Assembly (NCBI RefSeq): GCF_014201655.1
Contig: NZ_JACHEX010000004.1
Coordinates: forward strand, 1-64,000
From: Thermosipho japonicus
GTDB lineage: Bacteria > Thermotogota > Thermotogae > Thermotogales > Fervidobacteriaceae
DNA length: 64,000 nucleotides
Direction of reading: 5' to 3'
Shown here: positions 63,014-64,000 of the stretch, piece after piece
How positions within the stretch are numbered: the first letter of the stretch is position 1
Layout of the letters: each line of letters opens with the position of its first letter
Position numbers and translations under genes: made by a program
Notes under the pieces: model-generated
Seen by the model: only the letters and a program-made list of their open reading frames with translations
What the model was told of the DNA's origin: nothing
Databases searched by the model: none

Positions 63014-64000
63014 ATGAGGCATTTATTTCCAATACCATCTTGGGTTTATGATACAGTAATTTATCAAATTTTTCCAGATAGATTTTTTATAGGAAAAGGA
63101 AAAACTGTTGAGGATAAACGTCATTTGTACGAAAAACGCGGAGGTAAAATTGAAAAATGGGGAGTTCCTCCAAAAAGATCAGACGATGGTTCTCACGTAA
63201 AAATATTTTATGGCGGTGATTTATGGGGGATTTCTGAGAAAATAGAATATTTGAAAGATTTAGGGGTAAATGCAATTTATTTAACTCCGATATTTATGGC
63301 ACAGTCAAATCATAAATACGATACGATGGATTATTTTAAAGTTGATCCACAATTTGGAGGTTTAAAGGCATTAAAAAATTTAATAAATAACTTACATAAG
63401 AATGATATGAAGCTTATCCTTGATGGGGTTTTCAATCATGTTGGAAAAGAACATGTCTTGTTTAGAAAAGCTCTAAAAGGTAGTAAAAAGTATAGAAATA
63501 TGTTTGTATTTTATGAGAACCATTACAGAGGCTGGTGGGGAACGAGAAGTTTGCCAGAACTTGTTTTAGAGGAAACATTTGTTAAAGATTATATTTCAGA
63601 AATTCTTTGGAAATATTTAGAGCTTGGTATTGATGGTTGGCGCCTTGATTGTGGGCAAGATTTAGGACCTGAAATAAATAGATTTATAACTGCGAAAGTA
63701 AAAGAATTTTCTTCGGAAAAATATGTTGTAAGTGAGCTATGGACATATCCGTCGTACTGGAGTATGGTTGATGGAATAATGAACTATCATTTCAGAGAAA
63801 ATGTGATTTCATATTTAAATGATAAAAATCCAAATTGCGGATTTTATCTTGAAAAAACATATAACGAAACTGAAAATATTCATGCATGTTGGAATATGCT
63901 AGATAGTCATGATAGCGAAAGACTTTTTACAGTTTTAAGAGATAAATTTCAGAGAAAAGCTGCAATTTTATTGCAATTTACATATCCTGGTGTTCCAGTA
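63014..64000 (+). CDS. GH13-family alpha-glucan hydrolase, 5' part
   Basis: First 329 codons; it runs off the window. No signal peptide, so cytoplasmic. GH13 motifs: YQIFPDRF at the start of the barrel, [11 protein letters not shown], the region I motif DGVFNHVG, region [12 protein letters not shown] (nucleophile Asp), region III VSELW (acid/base Glu) and region [10 protein letters not shown] (transition-state Asp). No clear starch-binding domain in this part. It fits a maltodextrin- or cyclodextrin-degrading enzyme or alpha-amylase; which one needs the rest. RBS GGAGG. Confidence 0.9.
   Translation, partial: MRHLFPIPSWVYDTVIYQIFPDRFFIGKGKTVEDKRHLYEKRGGKIEKWGVPPKRSDDGSHVKIFYGGDLWGISEKIEYLKDLGVNAIYLTPIFMAQSNHKYDTMDYFKVDPQFGGLKALKNLINNLHKNDMKLILDGVFNHVGKEHVLFRKALKGSKKYRNMFVFYENHYRGWWGTRSLPELVLEETFVKDYISEILWKYLELGIDGWRLDCGQDLGPEINRFITAKVKEFSSEKYVVSELWTYPSYWSMVDGIMNYHFRENVISYLNDKNPNCGFYLEKTYNETENIHACWNMLDSHDSERLFTVLRDKFQRKAAILLQFTYPGVPV

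Overview
The window is chromosomal DNA of a member of the Thermotogota, most likely Thermosipho or a close relative. The evidence is strong A+T richness; an Omp-alpha-like protein (one SLH domain, a long coiled coil, a C-terminal anchor), which is the hallmark of the 'toga' outer sheath; a short DnaE-type polymerase; a MTA/SAH deaminase; an Rnf operon in the order C-D-G-E-A; and a ruvB-nadK-phoU cluster like that of Thermotoga. The genus is inferred from these features and is not proven.

Layout. (1) 1-97: the 3' end of a 5S rRNA and its terminator, then about 360 bp with no gene. (2) 457-2502 (-): an RND/MMPL exporter, with an inverted repeat upstream. (3) About 2620-3900: an IS110-family element with a twice-frameshifted transposase and a structured leader that could be a bridge RNA. 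(4) 3990-7544 (-): rpe, dnaE and a Cys-cluster protein, transcribed away from the purine nucleoside phosphorylase gene through a very compact divergent promoter. (5) 7603-20930 (+): nucleoside salvage, an oligonucleotide phosphoesterase, a giant NTPase/diguanylate cyclase, murB, an M18 peptidase, a MarR regulator, envelope proteins (PEGA, Omp-alpha), a FapA-like protein and manA. (6) 20899-22041 (-): acpP and a DUF89 phosphatase, whose terminator lies inside manA. (7) 22175-42958 (+): one long co-directional run with ruvB, yggS, yggT, nadK, phoU, an LptF/G-LptD fusion, an rRNA methyltransferase, a lone IMP cyclohydrolase domain, a FlhB-tail protein, prfB, minD-minE, ftsY, a LysM/3D cell-wall protein, an Rrf2 regulator, mnmA, hpt and an LCP protein. 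(8) 42942-51140 (-): a convergent unit with nfi, an exported FG-GAP-like protein, a radical SAM protein, mtaD, rsfS, folC, valS and a degenerate GGDEF protein. (9) 51268-55517 (+): rnfCDGEA without rnfB, then tRNA-Gly(CCC) and a terminator. (10) 55571-62179 (+): two ion transporters, an acidic unknown protein, guaB and a chemoreceptor. (11) 62210-62930 (-): a decayed short-chain dehydrogenase. (12) 63014 to the end (+): the start of a GH13 glycosidase.

Themes. Much of the window serves the cell envelope and division (LptF/G-LptD, Omp-alpha, PEGA proteins, MurB, LCP, MinDE, a FtsL/DivIC-like protein, FtsY, acyl carrier protein). The rest is mainly purine and nucleotide metabolism (PNP, Hpt, GuaB, IMP cyclohydrolase, MtaD) and energy conservation (Rnf). 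Promoters that can be recognised are mostly extended -10 boxes (TGnTATAAT) with weak -35 boxes.

The most unusual points are the single-polypeptide fusion of an inner-membrane LptF/G permease to an LptD outer-membrane barrel, and several genes whose only start codon at the right distance from a strong Shine-Dalgarno is AUA, AUU, AUC or ACG (mnmA, ruvB, the radical SAM gene, the FlhB-like gene). Also notable are a possible pseudokinase module in the giant cyclase, an Rnf operon without its B subunit, and a terminator embedded in the coding sequence of a convergent gene. No CRISPR array, prophage or obvious defence island is present.
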